From contig JAEURJ010000009.1 in the NCBI GenBank assembly GCA_016789305.1, positions 186,001 through 250,000 on the forward strand: a stretch of 64,000 bases of DNA. The letters run 5' to 3'. The stretch is from Anaerolineales bacterium. GTDB taxonomy: Bacteria > Chloroflexota > Anaerolineae > Anaerolineales > Villigracilaceae. The notes under the pieces are model-generated. The model did no database searches, had not been told where the DNA came from, and saw only the letters and a list, made by a program, of their open reading frames with translations. Position 1 is the first letter of the stretch. Every line of letters begins with the position of its first letter. This document shows positions 44,403-53,850 of this stretch, one piece after another. Made by a program: the position numbers and the translations under genes.

Positions 44403-45917
44403 TCACGGCTTGACCATACGAAGGACATTTCCTTCCATTTCATCTGGGATTGGTTGACCAAGAATACTTAGAATGGTCGGCGCGAGATCAAGGATGTGAA
44501 TATCTTCAATTGCGCCTGGATTTATGCCGTGGCCAGACATCATAAAAAAACCATCCGGCTGATGATTCCCACTGCGCCCTTCAGGGTTTTGACCAGGTGT
44601 AGGCCATGCAATGGTACCAAATTCAGAGGAGGTTACACTACGGTGTTCAGCAGCTGGTGAATTTGCCCAACGCACGATTAGATCCGGTAAGAGGCCCTGT
44701 TTTTCACCTTTATACAATTGACTGGATCGAGCTACCGCCTCAACGATGGGTTTGCCTGTATCTGCATCTACAAACGATCTCAAGCCGACACTGATCTTCT
44801 CGCATAAGGCCTCGTAGTCTTCGACTTCTACGATACCTTCTGTCTCACGTCCTTTAAGATTGATCTGGATCCATCCATGTGTATCGGATGCAAGTGTAAA
44901 GGCCCTGGTTTTCTTCCAATCATAGCCATTTCGCCAAAAACGTGTCAGCCAACGGCGCCAGTCATGCGGCAAACTTGATTTAACGCGATGGCGTAAATCC
45001 AATGGGATCGCGTCACGTATTTTTTTAACAAACGAGAAAGATATTGTCTCCGGGTGCTCCTCTCGCAATATAAGCCGCAACAAGTCAGGCAGGATCCATG
45101 TGCGACTGTTATTAATCCCCATGCCGTGCATGGACATAACCATAACTATGGTATTTTCTCCTGCTTGATCGATAATTTCACCGATCGCTTTATCACCCGC
45201 CATATAGACTTGTCGCAAAGCATCGGACAATTCTGATTTTTCCATATCGGATAATATCTGTTTGATGTTGGTTGTACCCCACAACCTATGGCCGCCATGA
45301 TGTACCGTGAACATATAGGCGAGAAAAAAATCCCAGGATTCTTTTTTCATCAAATCGATGCACAATCGTGAAAATTTTCCGGATATTTCAAGCATCAAAT
45401 CGCGATCACGTATAAATTCTTGTTTACCAAATGTGCCATAGATCTCATCAGGCATAATGGCCGAACCATAATCGCGATGTATCCAGGCAGTTATTTCAGG
45501 TGGATAGGAGCTGAAGGGAATGAGTGAATCATGTGTTGCCCAGCCGACAATCTCCACACCATGGAACGGTTCAGGTGTATAACTATTAGATACGTCAAGT
45601 ACCACCGCACGCGGGCCACCTTCCGAAAATCTACGCCAGAATGGGCGAATAGGTAGCCAGTCCGGCGATGGTGGACGAAGTTTCATTGTCTCGGCGTCCC
45701 ACATTACATAACAATGCACTCCATGAGAGGCAGGGCTTTGACCAGTGTAAAAAGCAAACGGTGTCGCTTCCGCCAGCCACTCGGCATATGAGGTGACACG
45801 CCCATACATACCATGCTCTTGCATACGCTGGAGATTGGGCAAGTCACCCGTTTTGATCCACCGCTCGATAAGTGCAGGGTCTGCTGCGTCAAGGACAAGT
45901 GCAAGAACCTTTTTCAT
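44403..45917 (-). CDS. Alkaline-phosphatase-superfamily phosphodiesterase-like protein 1
   Basis: A 504-aa cytoplasmic-type member of the type I phosphodiesterase/nucleotide pyrophosphatase family. The N-terminal metal site reads VLDAADPALIERW, the nucleophile region TPFAFYTGQSPASHG, and the C-terminal part DLAPTILSILGQPIP and HGINPG. The usual SDHG metal motif reads SMHGM here, so one Asp ligand is missing. A second paralogue (46636-48171) and a decayed one (43969) flank it, in a glycan locus. Likely substrate is a phosphodiester in glycan or lipid synthesis; activity is uncertain. Confidence 0.75.
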   Translation of the reverse strand: MKKVLALVLDAADPALIERWIKTGDLPNLQRMQEHGMYGRVTSYAEWLAEATPFAFYTGQSPASHGVHCYVMWDAETMKLRPPSPDWLPIRPFWRRFSEGGPRAVVLDVSNSYTPEPFHGVEIVGWATHDSLIPFSSYPPEITAWIHRDYGSAIMPDEIYGTFGKQEFIRDRDLMLEISGKFSRLCIDLMKKESWDFFLAYMFTVHHGGHRLWGTTNIKQILSDMEKSELSDALRQVYMAGDKAIGEIIDQAGENTIVMVMSMHGMGINNSRTWILPDLLRLILREEHPETISFSFVKKIRDAIPLDLRHRVKSSLPHDWRRWLTRFWRNGYDWKKTRAFTLASDTHGWIQINLKGRETEGIVEVEDYEALCEKISVGLRSFVDADTGKPIVEAVARSSQLYKGEKQGLLPDLIVRWANSPAAEHRSVTSSEFGTIAWPTPGQNPEGRSGNHQPDGFFMMSGHGINPGAIEDIHILDLAPTILSILGQPIPDEMEGNVLRMVKP

Positions 45918-46016
45918 GGCTATTCTCCTTACATCTTATAACTGTAATGTATTACCTAATAAAAAACGGTAACCGAACAAGTATTCGCTGCAAATAATGC
46001 TCCCAGATTATGAAGT

Positions 46017-46622
46017 TTACGGTTTGATAGCTGAACCGATGATATTAGGAGGAAAATTAATATGAATAACTTTAATATCGTTGAATCCAAGGAAAAACAC
46101 TTCACGAAAAGTCTGTTCAGTAAAACGATAGTAGTCGCCAGGGGCATTATGGACTTCGAGTGTTAATGTACTACGGAATAACGAAGGCATAAACGAGTGC
46201 CAGCGAATTTTTTTAAATATACGGAACAAGATGTTGGCTTGTACCGCCGCCAGATTCCCAGTCAGTTGCACGTAACCAGGCACTCCAATAACAATTAATC
46301 CTCCAGATTTTGTAACTCTACGAATCTCGGAAATTGATCTCCAAAAAAATTTATCGTGCTCTAAAACACCATTGCAAAGCGTCATATCGAAATAGCCATC
46401 TTGAAAGATAGACATATCGTTGGCATTAGTATTCAAAATTTTAAAATCTTTGTATTCATCAGGGCCATTTAGATTAATCCCAATCTTCTGCCGAGCACTA
46501 TTCAGTGATCGCATACACAGCAATGATGTTTCCCCAGGTACTGCTCCTACCTCCAGTACGCGGCCATGAGTAGCCCGTGAGGAAGAAATCTTTTCAAATT
46601 CGCGGAATACTTTTGGATGCAT
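46017..46622 (-). CDS. SAM-dependent methyltransferase of the glycan locus
   Basis: A 201-aa class I methyltransferase: motif I VLEVGAVPGETSLLCM, then FDMTLCNGVLEHDKFFWRSISEIRRVTKSGGLIVIGVPG, typical of Methyltransf_11. Motif I has AVPG where GCGxG is usual. It lies between the two phosphodiesterase-like genes and probably methylates a sugar or lipid intermediate of the same pathway. Confidence 0.75.
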   Translation of the reverse strand: MHPKVFREFEKISSSRATHGRVLEVGAVPGETSLLCMRSLNSARQKIGINLNGPDEYKDFKILNTNANDMSIFQDGYFDMTLCNGVLEHDKFFWRSISEIRRVTKSGGLIVIGVPGYVQLTGNLAAVQANILFRIFKKIRWHSFMPSLFRSTLTLEVHNAPGDYYRFTEQTFREVFFLGFNDIKVIHINFPPNIIGSAIKP

Positions 46623-46635
46623 CGGGTTTTCCTAT

Positions 46636-48171
46636 TTATGATGATATTTTTTGTAAGCCGGGTATTTCCAGCACTTTGCCTTGCATTTCGGGCGATATAT
46701 CTTTTCCTAACAATGAGAAAATAGTTGGTGCCAGGTCAATAATGTGCGCATCACGAATCTCGCCCGGCAAAATTTCCTTGCCATGAACCATAAGAAAACC
46801 TATGTTAGCATGATTCCCGCTACGACCTTCAGGGTTATGCCCGGGAGTAGGCCAGGGAATATTTCCATATTCGGGTGAAACTATAAGTCGGTGCTCTGCC
46901 GCCGAGTCCTCATTCCATGAGCCTACAATATCCGGGAGCCAGCCCACCCTTTCGCCTTCAAAAACATCCTTTGCAAGAACAAGTTCTTTTATCAAAGGTT
47001 TGCCAGTGTCTGCATCAATAAATGTCTTCAAACCTTTCATAATCACTTGGCAAAGTTCTTCATATTCCCCTCCCGGTGAAACAATTCCTCTGGCTTCACG
47101 GCCTTTTAAATTGATTCGAATCCCAACTCGAACCTCAAGAGGAAGCACAAAAGCCGGAGTCTTCCTCCAATCCAACAGCCCCAGCCTCCAAAAGAGAGTA
47201 ATTTTTTTTCGCACCGAAAGAGGCAATAAGGCTTTTATTTTGTGTCGCAAAGACAAAGGTATATATCCTCGGATCCTTTTCAAAAAACCTGTTTCTACTG
47301 TTCTTTTACCATTGGGATTAAGCACTCGATGCAGCATTTCTGGAAGAATCACCTCTCGTGAATGATTATGTGTCATTCCGTGTGTAGAAAAAATCAACGA
47401 TATACAATCCTCCCCTGCTGCTTTTAGTAGCTCTCCAATTGCTCGATCAGAAGCAATATACACCTGCTTTAAAGCATCAGACGATTCATCCTTTTCTGCT
47501 TGTGTTTTGATATCACGGATATTTGTATTTGACCACAGCCGGTGTCCTGCCCGATGGACTGCAGGCAAAACCGTAATCATCACATCCCACACTTCATCCA
47601 GCATCATCCGAATGGATAAATCCTTAAGAGTATGAGTAAGTTCGATCATTTCATCTCGTGTCTGCAAAAATTCTTTCAGGGTCACAATATCATATTTTTC
47701 CTCATGATAGTGAATACGCTTTAATTCCTTCGCAATGCGGGCACTGTAATATTTCGGGTTTGACTGGAGAGAAGTCATCATATGGTCCGAAGCCAGGGAA
47801 AGAAGTTCAATTCCATTAAAGGGGCTTGTCATAAATGCATTTGGGACATTTATGACCAATCCACGAGGAGTGCCCCCATGAAATTGGCTCCAAAAAGGAG
47901 ATACTGAAACCCAATCTGACGACGGCGTTTCAGTCTTCATTTTTTCTGCGCGCCAGCTAAAATGACTATAAAGGCCATGCACTCCAGGCTGCTGACTCAG
48001 GTAAAAAGAATACCAGTTTGAACCCGGCAAATATGAGGCATAGGATTCCAACAATCCAAAGGAACCCTTTGTTAAAAGTTCTTTAAAAATTGGCAGGGAA
48101 CCGTCATTTGACCATTTCTCAATCAAGCTATACTCGGCAGTATCCAAACCAATTACAAGCACACGCCTCAT
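46636..48171 (-). CDS. Alkaline-phosphatase-superfamily phosphodiesterase-like protein 2
   Basis: A 511-aa paralogue of the protein at 44403-45917; the order of motifs is identical: VIGLDTAEYSLIEKW at the N terminus, YFL-type nucleophile region YSFYLSQQPGVHG, STHGMTHNHSREV in place of SDHG, and PEGRSGNHANIGFLMVHGKEI and DLAPTIFSLLGKDIS near the end. As in paralogue 1 the aspartate before the metal-binding His is replaced (T here, M there). The stop overlaps the GT2 start by 4 nt, which places it in the glycan operon. Confidence 0.75.
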   Translation of the reverse strand: MRRVLVIGLDTAEYSLIEKWSNDGSLPIFKELLTKGSFGLLESYASYLPGSNWYSFYLSQQPGVHGLYSHFSWRAEKMKTETPSSDWVSVSPFWSQFHGGTPRGLVINVPNAFMTSPFNGIELLSLASDHMMTSLQSNPKYYSARIAKELKRIHYHEEKYDIVTLKEFLQTRDEMIELTHTLKDLSIRMMLDEVWDVMITVLPAVHRAGHRLWSNTNIRDIKTQAEKDESSDALKQVYIASDRAIGELLKAAGEDCISLIFSTHGMTHNHSREVILPEMLHRVLNPNGKRTVETGFLKRIRGYIPLSLRHKIKALLPLSVRKKITLFWRLGLLDWRKTPAFVLPLEVRVGIRINLKGREARGIVSPGGEYEELCQVIMKGLKTFIDADTGKPLIKELVLAKDVFEGERVGWLPDIVGSWNEDSAAEHRLIVSPEYGNIPWPTPGHNPEGRSGNHANIGFLMVHGKEILPGEIRDAHIIDLAPTIFSLLGKDISPEMQGKVLEIPGLQKISS

Positions 48172-49064
48172 ACGTCATTGACCTTTGTTCGATCTGCCAT
48201 GCCGTGATAAAACCCTTTAACCCAGGCCGTTAATCCTATCAGGATAAATGGCAACTGGAATACATAACGGATGAGATCAGTTACGTTCCACTGCACCACC
48301 CTGAATGATATATATACAAACCTGCGCCCCCAAAGCATCCAGCCCAGCCGGGGATGTTGTGCAATCCATTCCATGAAAGCATTGAATTGAATTTTCTCCA
48401 AGGCACGCGCATGCCCAAAATTCCAATGATGGCTAACCAATTCGCACACCATACGCCTGCCTGCATGGCTGGCAATTATTTTTGGATTAAAGATTGTTTC
48501 AGATGGCCAGCTTGCCGCAATTTTGAGTGTAAAAACTACATCCTGCCCATGAGGTGAATCACAAAATCCACCAACAGCATCAAACGTACTTCGACGAACA
48601 GCAAGATGAACACCTGGGAAATACCTTGCAGTGCCATATGGCCTTCTAAGAGGAAAATCAGCATATTGCAGGCGATTATCACTTGAGGCAATTAAATCCC
48701 ATGGATAAGTATCACGAATTGCTCCACTACATAACACAGCTCCTTCTTGGAAGGTACGTATTGCATTGGTGATCCAGTCATCTTGCAAAATACAGTCAGA
48801 ATCGATAAATGCCAACAAGTTAGCTATTGCCCTTGTCGCCCCTAAATTGCGCGCCTCACCTGGAAGTAAATACCTGCTGGAAGTCGCTTTTTTAAGCAAT
48901 GGAAATCTTGAAACAACCTCCGTTACTTCCATGTCCTGGTCACAATAAGCGACTATGGTTTCATATTCCACTTGCGTCTTCTGCGCCATGATGCTTTCAA
49001 TGCAAATAGTCAAGTCATGAGCATTGCCGCGTGCGGGGACAATTATAGAGAATTCTACAGCCAT
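48168..49064 (-). CDS. Glycosyltransferase family 2
   Basis: A GT-A-fold inverting glycosyltransferase of 298 aa. FSIIVPARGNAHDLTICIESI starts the nucleotide-sugar domain, ANLLAFIDSDCILQDDW holds the DxD motif, and HGQDVVFTLKIAASW marks the acceptor region. A hydrophobic stretch near the C terminus (LIRYVFQLPFILIGLTAWV) anchors it at the membrane. I start it at MAVEFSII (49064), which leaves a 10-nt overlap with the upstream GT2. Confidence 0.85.
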   Translation of the reverse strand: MAVEFSIIVPARGNAHDLTICIESIMAQKTQVEYETIVAYCDQDMEVTEVVSRFPLLKKATSSRYLLPGEARNLGATRAIANLLAFIDSDCILQDDWITNAIRTFQEGAVLCSGAIRDTYPWDLIASSDNRLQYADFPLRRPYGTARYFPGVHLAVRRSTFDAVGGFCDSPHGQDVVFTLKIAASWPSETIFNPKIIASHAGRRMVCELVSHHWNFGHARALEKIQFNAFMEWIAQHPRLGWMLWGRRFVYISFRVVQWNVTDLIRYVFQLPFILIGLTAWVKGFYHGMADRTKVNDV

Positions 49065-50110
49065 TTCTTGATTCGATACCAATATAGAGCAAGCGATCTG
49101 TTCAATAAACGAACAAGCCACGAACGTTTTTCATCCACAAAACCCTTCGACAGGGGCAAGTCACCGCCTGTTAGTATCACCCTATCTGCCACCATCCTCT
49201 GTGATTGCCAGTGTCTCCTTCGCTTTAAAATAGAAATACTCTCGTACATCAATGAGATGAGAGCGTGGAGGTATTCCTTCAGCCATCCACGGCGGGTTGT
49301 TTCGACCAATGCCGCGAACTCATACATAATCATTGCAGGAAATAAAAGCAGGAGTGTGCGGACTTGATAGTGGAGCAATACTGTTAGCCAGCGGTTTCTC
49401 AAGTTGAGGTAAGCACGCCTTGATGGATACGAACCCGATCCGCGAAACGATAGGGCTTCCGTACCCATACCTCTATCATGATAGACAATCGCATTTTCTT
49501 CACAACAAATTTTATACCCGAGTGCCAACAGGCGATACGATAATTCCATATCTTCAAAATAGAAAAAATAATCAGTATCAAAATTTCGCATTTCCTCCAG
49601 CTTTTTCCTGTCGATAAGCAAGCAAGCACCAATAAAACCGTTTGTTACCGTCCGGACAGGGGGGTGCTGGATAAGTGGCTGATACCCATGCCGCAAAGAC
49701 AATAGACCCACAAAGTGAATCTCGGCACCATCACATTGTAGAACATGAGTCTCCGGCAAAAGCACAACACGAGGGCAAGTAATTACAGCGCCGGTTTCAA
49801 CATGAGCAGCCACCATCAACCCCAAAGAATCTTTTGACAAATAAACATCATCATCCACGAGCAAAACAAGATCGCTTTTGAGTTTGCCCAATCCAATATT
49901 CCGCGCACGCGTTAAGCCCAGATTTTCTGTCAATTCGATGATTTCAGCATTTGGGAATGCACGGTGGATTCTTTGAGTTCCATCGTCAGTTGAACCATTA
50001 TCCACGACAAGAATGGTCTCCAATGGATAACTTTGCTCCATAAGCGACTGAATGCTTCTCAGGATCGTTCCGCTACTATTATAATTAGTAAGCAGAGCAC
50101 TGATTTTCAT
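49055..50110 (-). CDS. Glycosyltransferase family 2 (rhamnosyl-type)
   Basis: A 351-aa GT2: ISALLTNYNSSGTILRSIQSL at the N terminus, ETILVVDNGSTDDGTQ, the DDD metal motif in VLLVDDDVYLS, and DYFFYFEDMELSYRLLALG with the catalytic ED. This form is common among rhamnosyl- and other polymer-extending transferases. Its ATG overlaps the sulfotransferase stop (ATGA). Two hydrophobic segments near the C terminus suggest a membrane contact. Confidence 0.86.
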   Translation of the reverse strand: MKISALLTNYNSSGTILRSIQSLMEQSYPLETILVVDNGSTDDGTQRIHRAFPNAEIIELTENLGLTRARNIGLGKLKSDLVLLVDDDVYLSKDSLGLMVAAHVETGAVITCPRVVLLPETHVLQCDGAEIHFVGLLSLRHGYQPLIQHPPVRTVTNGFIGACLLIDRKKLEEMRNFDTDYFFYFEDMELSYRLLALGYKICCEENAIVYHDRGMGTEALSFRGSGSYPSRRAYLNLRNRWLTVLLHYQVRTLLLLFPAMIMYEFAALVETTRRGWLKEYLHALISLMYESISILKRRRHWQSQRMVADRVILTGGDLPLSKGFVDEKRSWLVRLLNRSLALYWYRIKKWL

Positions 50111-51009
50111 TCTATAGCCAGCCAATTGGAAAGATCCCGCTGGAGCAGGCGCTGCAAATGTTCGATATCCTCAAAGAATTGATCATGCAAAATAAGACGC
50201 ATGTCTTTAGAAAGTGGAGGATAGGATGAAACACTACTATTAACTCTATTTTGAAAATTCAATAGGGAAAAATAGAGTTTTTGCGGAATCCAATTGCGAA
50301 TCCTACTTGTGAAAGCTTTTATCGCACGACGATGAGAGCTATTTTTCACCAACGATGGGATGGCTTTATTGAACTGAACTGAAATATCCGGCTCGAAGTC
50401 GGCATTTACCCCCAGGAAATTAAAAATATTTGCGATCATATCCTTTGGTGAGTTTTTCAAGTCATCGTAAAAATCAATATGAATCTGTTCGCGTGGAAAG
50501 TATTCCAAATAGCGGCTTATATGACGAAAATATAAACCAGCACGAATATGATGCCTCTGGCTTTGGATAACATCACTAGGATCATGTATTTCACTCTTTA
50601 TGGCATCCTCAAACGAACGAATTTCCAACCCCTCCCGTCGGTTTTTCAGATATACCGAGTAGGCCCGTTCAATCGGATTCCTAAGTACAAGTATTAGTTT
50701 CATATTGGGTCGGTATTTTTTGATCTGACAGGGCACTCCAGGCGCATAGAGGTAAATTGGGGATGCCTCTCCAAGTGCCTGCGAACCCAGCCCCCCCGTG
50801 AATAACGCTTGATATTCCTCTAAGCTTTTAATAGGCCAATCAATACTTGGATCGATATGGTGATCAGGTTCAGCTTGAGATGCCAGATAAGCAAAAAATA
50901 AAGTTTCTTTGATCGGGCTCATGAACACTTGAGGATGTTGAGACAGGTAGTGATACAAAGAGGTGGTGCCTGCTCTCGCCGCGCCAATAATAATAAAATT
51001 AGGGATCAT
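50107..51009 (-). CDS. PAPS-dependent sulfotransferase
   Basis: A 300-aa sulfotransferase that moves sulfate from PAPS onto a sugar or lipid. The 5'-phosphosulfate loop is IIGAARAGTTSLYHYL (8-23) and the 3'-phosphate motif is LRNPIERAYSVYLKNRREG. The ATG overlaps the GT4 stop (ATGA). I discard an upstream TTG that would lie inside the GT4 gene. A sulfated surface glycan is a rare prediction for a bacterium of this type, and it fits the sulfite pathway only loosely. Confidence 0.88.
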   Translation of the reverse strand: MIPNFIIIGAARAGTTSLYHYLSQHPQVFMSPIKETLFFAYLASQAEPDHHIDPSIDWPIKSLEEYQALFTGGLGSQALGEASPIYLYAPGVPCQIKKYRPNMKLILVLRNPIERAYSVYLKNRREGLEIRSFEDAIKSEIHDPSDVIQSQRHHIRAGLYFRHISRYLEYFPREQIHIDFYDDLKNSPKDMIANIFNFLGVNADFEPDISVQFNKAIPSLVKNSSHRRAIKAFTSRIRNWIPQKLYFSLLNFQNRVNSSVSSYPPLSKDMRLILHDQFFEDIEHLQRLLQRDLSNWLAIE

Positions 51010-52196
51010 AAGCGAGTTTCCAAGAGTTGATTGTAAATCAACTCCAAGGATTTGATGGCAGTTTTCCAAACAAAAAACTCCTGAACATGCGATTGAGCGT
51101 TTTGTCCCAACTTCTCAGCTAATTGTGGATCTTCAAGAAAACGCAAAATTGCTAACGCAAAGGAGTCGATATTGTGATTGGGAACGATTAACCCGGTCAC
51201 CTCATTTTCAAGGACTTCAGCAGAACCTTCAAATGAAACAATAGCCCTTCCAGTAGCCATGTAATTTAGTAGTTTTAATGGAAGCCCATCACATTCAATG
51301 CGTGGATTCAAAGCAATGCAGGCTGAATGCAGTTGCCGTGGAAGTTGAAAATAATCGGAGTTCTCTATAATCAGATTTTTCTGAATCCCCAACCTAGAAA
51401 TCAAATCTGCATATGGCTGAATGGAGAATCCCGTAACAATTTTAAGTAATGTGTCAGGGCGGTGATTTAGAACCTTTCGAAAAGCATGCAACATCAAGTC
51501 AATACCCTGATAGGAAGCAAGATTGCCAGTGTAGATCAGGGTTTTCGAGATTGATACAGTCTTCTTTTGTAAAATCGATTCGGACACCACATCAGAATTA
51601 AAGTGATCTGATTCCACCCCCCCATACACGGTAGTCACCTTATGAGGGGAAATATTTATTTCGTTAATGAGTCTTTTTCGAATTGAATTGGTAACAGCCA
51701 CAATATGATCTGCATGAGTTGGAAGCCAATGATCGATAAAATCTCCAATTCTCTCCAACATATTGACCGGAATACCCATAGCATAGGATTGCAATTCGGT
51801 TGAGAGCAATGTGTGAACATCAAAAACAAGCGGGATTTTCAAAAGGCGCGCCGGCGGCAAGCTGGCAAGCAAACCTTCGAAATGATGGGCATGGATAATA
51901 TCAAACTGTCCATTTTGAACAACCCGGAATATCTTTGCAGAAAGCAGGGAATCAAGAATGGCAATCTTTTGGTACGTGGGTCCAGGAGTAACTTTATGAT
52001 AGGTAGGAACATTCGGAATACGGTGGATTTGGAATGGAAGATCCGCGATATGCTGGCCTAAATGATAGGTTATTACATGCACCTCATGCCCGCGCGCCGC
52101 AAGCCCCTCTGCCATTCTCAATATACGAATGGGCGTACCTCGAGGATATGGAAATGGGCAGGCTGCAATAACTGCGATCTTATAGTTGTTCTTCAT
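51006..52196 (-). CDS. Glycosyltransferase family 4
   Basis: A GT-B retaining glycosyltransferase of 396 aa. PYPRGTPIRILRMAEGLAARGHEVHVITYH is the N-terminal acceptor domain, and SISKTLIYTGNLASYQGIDLMLHAF plus GRAIVSFEGSAEVLENEVTGLIV with the ExxxxxxxE motif form the nucleotide-sugar domain. It opens the minus-strand glycan operon, from a palindromic promoter region shared with the divergent GMC oxidoreductase. Confidence 0.88.
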   Translation of the reverse strand: MKNNYKIAVIAACPFPYPRGTPIRILRMAEGLAARGHEVHVITYHLGQHIADLPFQIHRIPNVPTYHKVTPGPTYQKIAILDSLLSAKIFRVVQNGQFDIIHAHHFEGLLASLPPARLLKIPLVFDVHTLLSTELQSYAMGIPVNMLERIGDFIDHWLPTHADHIVAVTNSIRKRLINEINISPHKVTTVYGGVESDHFNSDVVSESILQKKTVSISKTLIYTGNLASYQGIDLMLHAFRKVLNHRPDTLLKIVTGFSIQPYADLISRLGIQKNLIIENSDYFQLPRQLHSACIALNPRIECDGLPLKLLNYMATGRAIVSFEGSAEVLENEVTGLIVPNHNIDSFALAILRFLEDPQLAEKLGQNAQSHVQEFFVWKTAIKSLELIYNQLLETRL

Positions 52197-52202
52197 AGAG
52201 TC

Positions 52203-52220
52203 TGGCGATTATAATCGCCA
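52203..52220. promoter_or_regulatory. 18-bp palindrome with overlapping divergent -10 boxes
   Basis: TGGCGATTATAATCGCCA is a perfect palindrome between two divergent genes. It contains TATAAT on both strands (plus 52210-52215, minus 52213-52208), so one symmetric site could fire in both directions. The minus start codon lies 11 nt from its box. It could also be an operator. Confidence 0.6.
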
Positions 52221-52254
52221 TTATGGTGATACTCCAAAAATCAATGGGAATTTT

Positions 52255-53850
52255 ATGATAATTGATTCTCGAAACCTGCCACAAAAGGAAATATTAACCG
52301 CTGATATTTGTATTGTAGGTGCAGGTGCAGCAGGGATCGCGATTGCGCGAGCATTTAATAACTCGGATATAAAAATCGCCCTGCTCGAAAGCGGCGGATT
52401 AACTTTTGATCATAAAACCCAGTTCCTGTACAAGGGAGAAATAACCGGCCGAAGTTTTACGCCAATGGAATTTACCAGACGACGCCAGTTCGGAGGAAGT
52501 ACGGTAACCTGGTTTGGACGATGTCGTCCACTAGATAAAGACGATTTTGAGCAACGCGCCTGGATCCCAGGCAGCGGCTGGCCGTTTTCCATTAAGGAAT
52601 TAAATCCATATTACGAGCAGGCAGGTGATGTACTTCAGATTGGTGAAAATCGATATGACGCTTCGCATTGGGATAAACAGGAAGGCTTCAAAGGTATTGA
52701 CCCATCAAGCCCATTGGAAACAAAAATATTCCACTTTAGCCCGCCCGCTCATTTTGGAAATTCCTATGGCGCAGAATTAAGGCGTTCAACCAACATCAGC
52801 GTATATTTATATGCAAATGCAATACAGGCCCAGGTGGCGAACGGTGGAAATCAAATCAAAGCCCTGCAATGCGCGACGCTGCAAAAGACCAAGTTCAGTG
52901 TGGAGGCAAAAATCTTCATCCTTGCAATGGGAGGGTTGGAAACAACAAGATTGCTGCTCACATCAAACAATGTATATATCAACGGCATAGGCAATCAAAA
53001 CGACATACTTGGCCGTTTCTTCATGGATCATGTAAGTTTCTTCGATGGATCTGTTCTTAAAATTCCAGATAGTTTCCCAAAGAGTTTTTTTCGTCTTGAT
53101 TATTCCACCGCAATGAAAAATATAGGGATGGTCCGTGCAATTGGCCTGACAAGTGAATACCGACAAACAAATCAATTATTAAATGCCAGTGCATTTTTCG
53201 TTAAACGTCCCGCTTATAAAATGGACGATCGATTCTTCTCTTTGGAAATGAAGAATTTTATTCAAGCCTCGGAGATCATAAGGCACACAACAACTCCGTC
53301 ATTAAAATTGATCGGGGACATCCGAAGGTCAATCAGCAATGCTGCGACTCTGCTGCCTGTGTTATTAAAAATAATTACCGCAAAAAAGAGCGAATCGCTT
53401 TATGGACTGCACCTCCAACTTGAATGTACGCCCAACCCACAAAGCCGATTAACTTTATCCGATCAGAAGGACGCCCTGGGAATCAATCGCCTCAAACTTA
53501 ACTGGCGGTTGACACAACATGACTTGGAAAGTTATCAGCACTTTCGGCGGGTTATATTTAATGAACTCGGCAACCTTGGATTTAAATCCCGCAAAATCGA
53601 ACATGGAGTAGACAATGAAGGCTGGCCTGTCTCCCTCACCCCTGCAAAACACCCTTCTGGCACCACTCGCATGCACAAAAATGAAAGATACGGGGTCGTC
53701 AATGAACACTGTCAAGTCCACGGGGTTCATAATTTGTACATCGCGAGTGGCTCGGTATTTCCCACATCAGGAATGGCGAATCCAACTTTGACCATTGTGG
53801 CAATTGCCTTGCGTATTGCAAAGAGAATCAAACACGAATTACGGGGATGA
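52255..53850 (+). CDS. GMC-family FAD oxidoreductase
   Basis: A 531-aa FAD-dependent oxidoreductase of the glucose-methanol-choline family. The dinucleotide fold is ADICIVGAGAAGIAIARAF, the substrate domain follows, and the C terminus has LTPAKHPSGTTRM and LYIASGSVFPTSGMANPTLTIVAIALRIA, as in pyranose or cyclic alcohol oxidases. I start it at MIIDSRNL (52255). It is divergent from the glycan operon and convergent with the flippase; it may oxidise a sugar or sugar alcohol in the same pathway. Confidence 0.86.
   Translation: MIIDSRNLPQKEILTADICIVGAGAAGIAIARAFNNSDIKIALLESGGLTFDHKTQFLYKGEITGRSFTPMEFTRRRQFGGSTVTWFGRCRPLDKDDFEQRAWIPGSGWPFSIKELNPYYEQAGDVLQIGENRYDASHWDKQEGFKGIDPSSPLETKIFHFSPPAHFGNSYGAELRRSTNISVYLYANAIQAQVANGGNQIKALQCATLQKTKFSVEAKIFILAMGGLETTRLLLTSNNVYINGIGNQNDILGRFFMDHVSFFDGSVLKIPDSFPKSFFRLDYSTAMKNIGMVRAIGLTSEYRQTNQLLNASAFFVKRPAYKMDDRFFSLEMKNFIQASEIIRHTTTPSLKLIGDIRRSISNAATLLPVLLKIITAKKSESLYGLHLQLECTPNPQSRLTLSDQKDALGINRLKLNWRLTQHDLESYQHFRRVIFNELGNLGFKSRKIEHGVDNEGWPVSLTPAKHPSGTTRMHKNERYGVVNEHCQVHGVHNLYIASGSVFPTSGMANPTLTIVAIALRIAKRIKHELRG

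Noticed and set aside
45918..46016. Short frame in the gap between the phosphodiesterase and methyltransferase genes.
   Set aside because: It has no ribosome site and overlaps the methyltransferase 3' end; low-complexity AT-rich sequence explains it.
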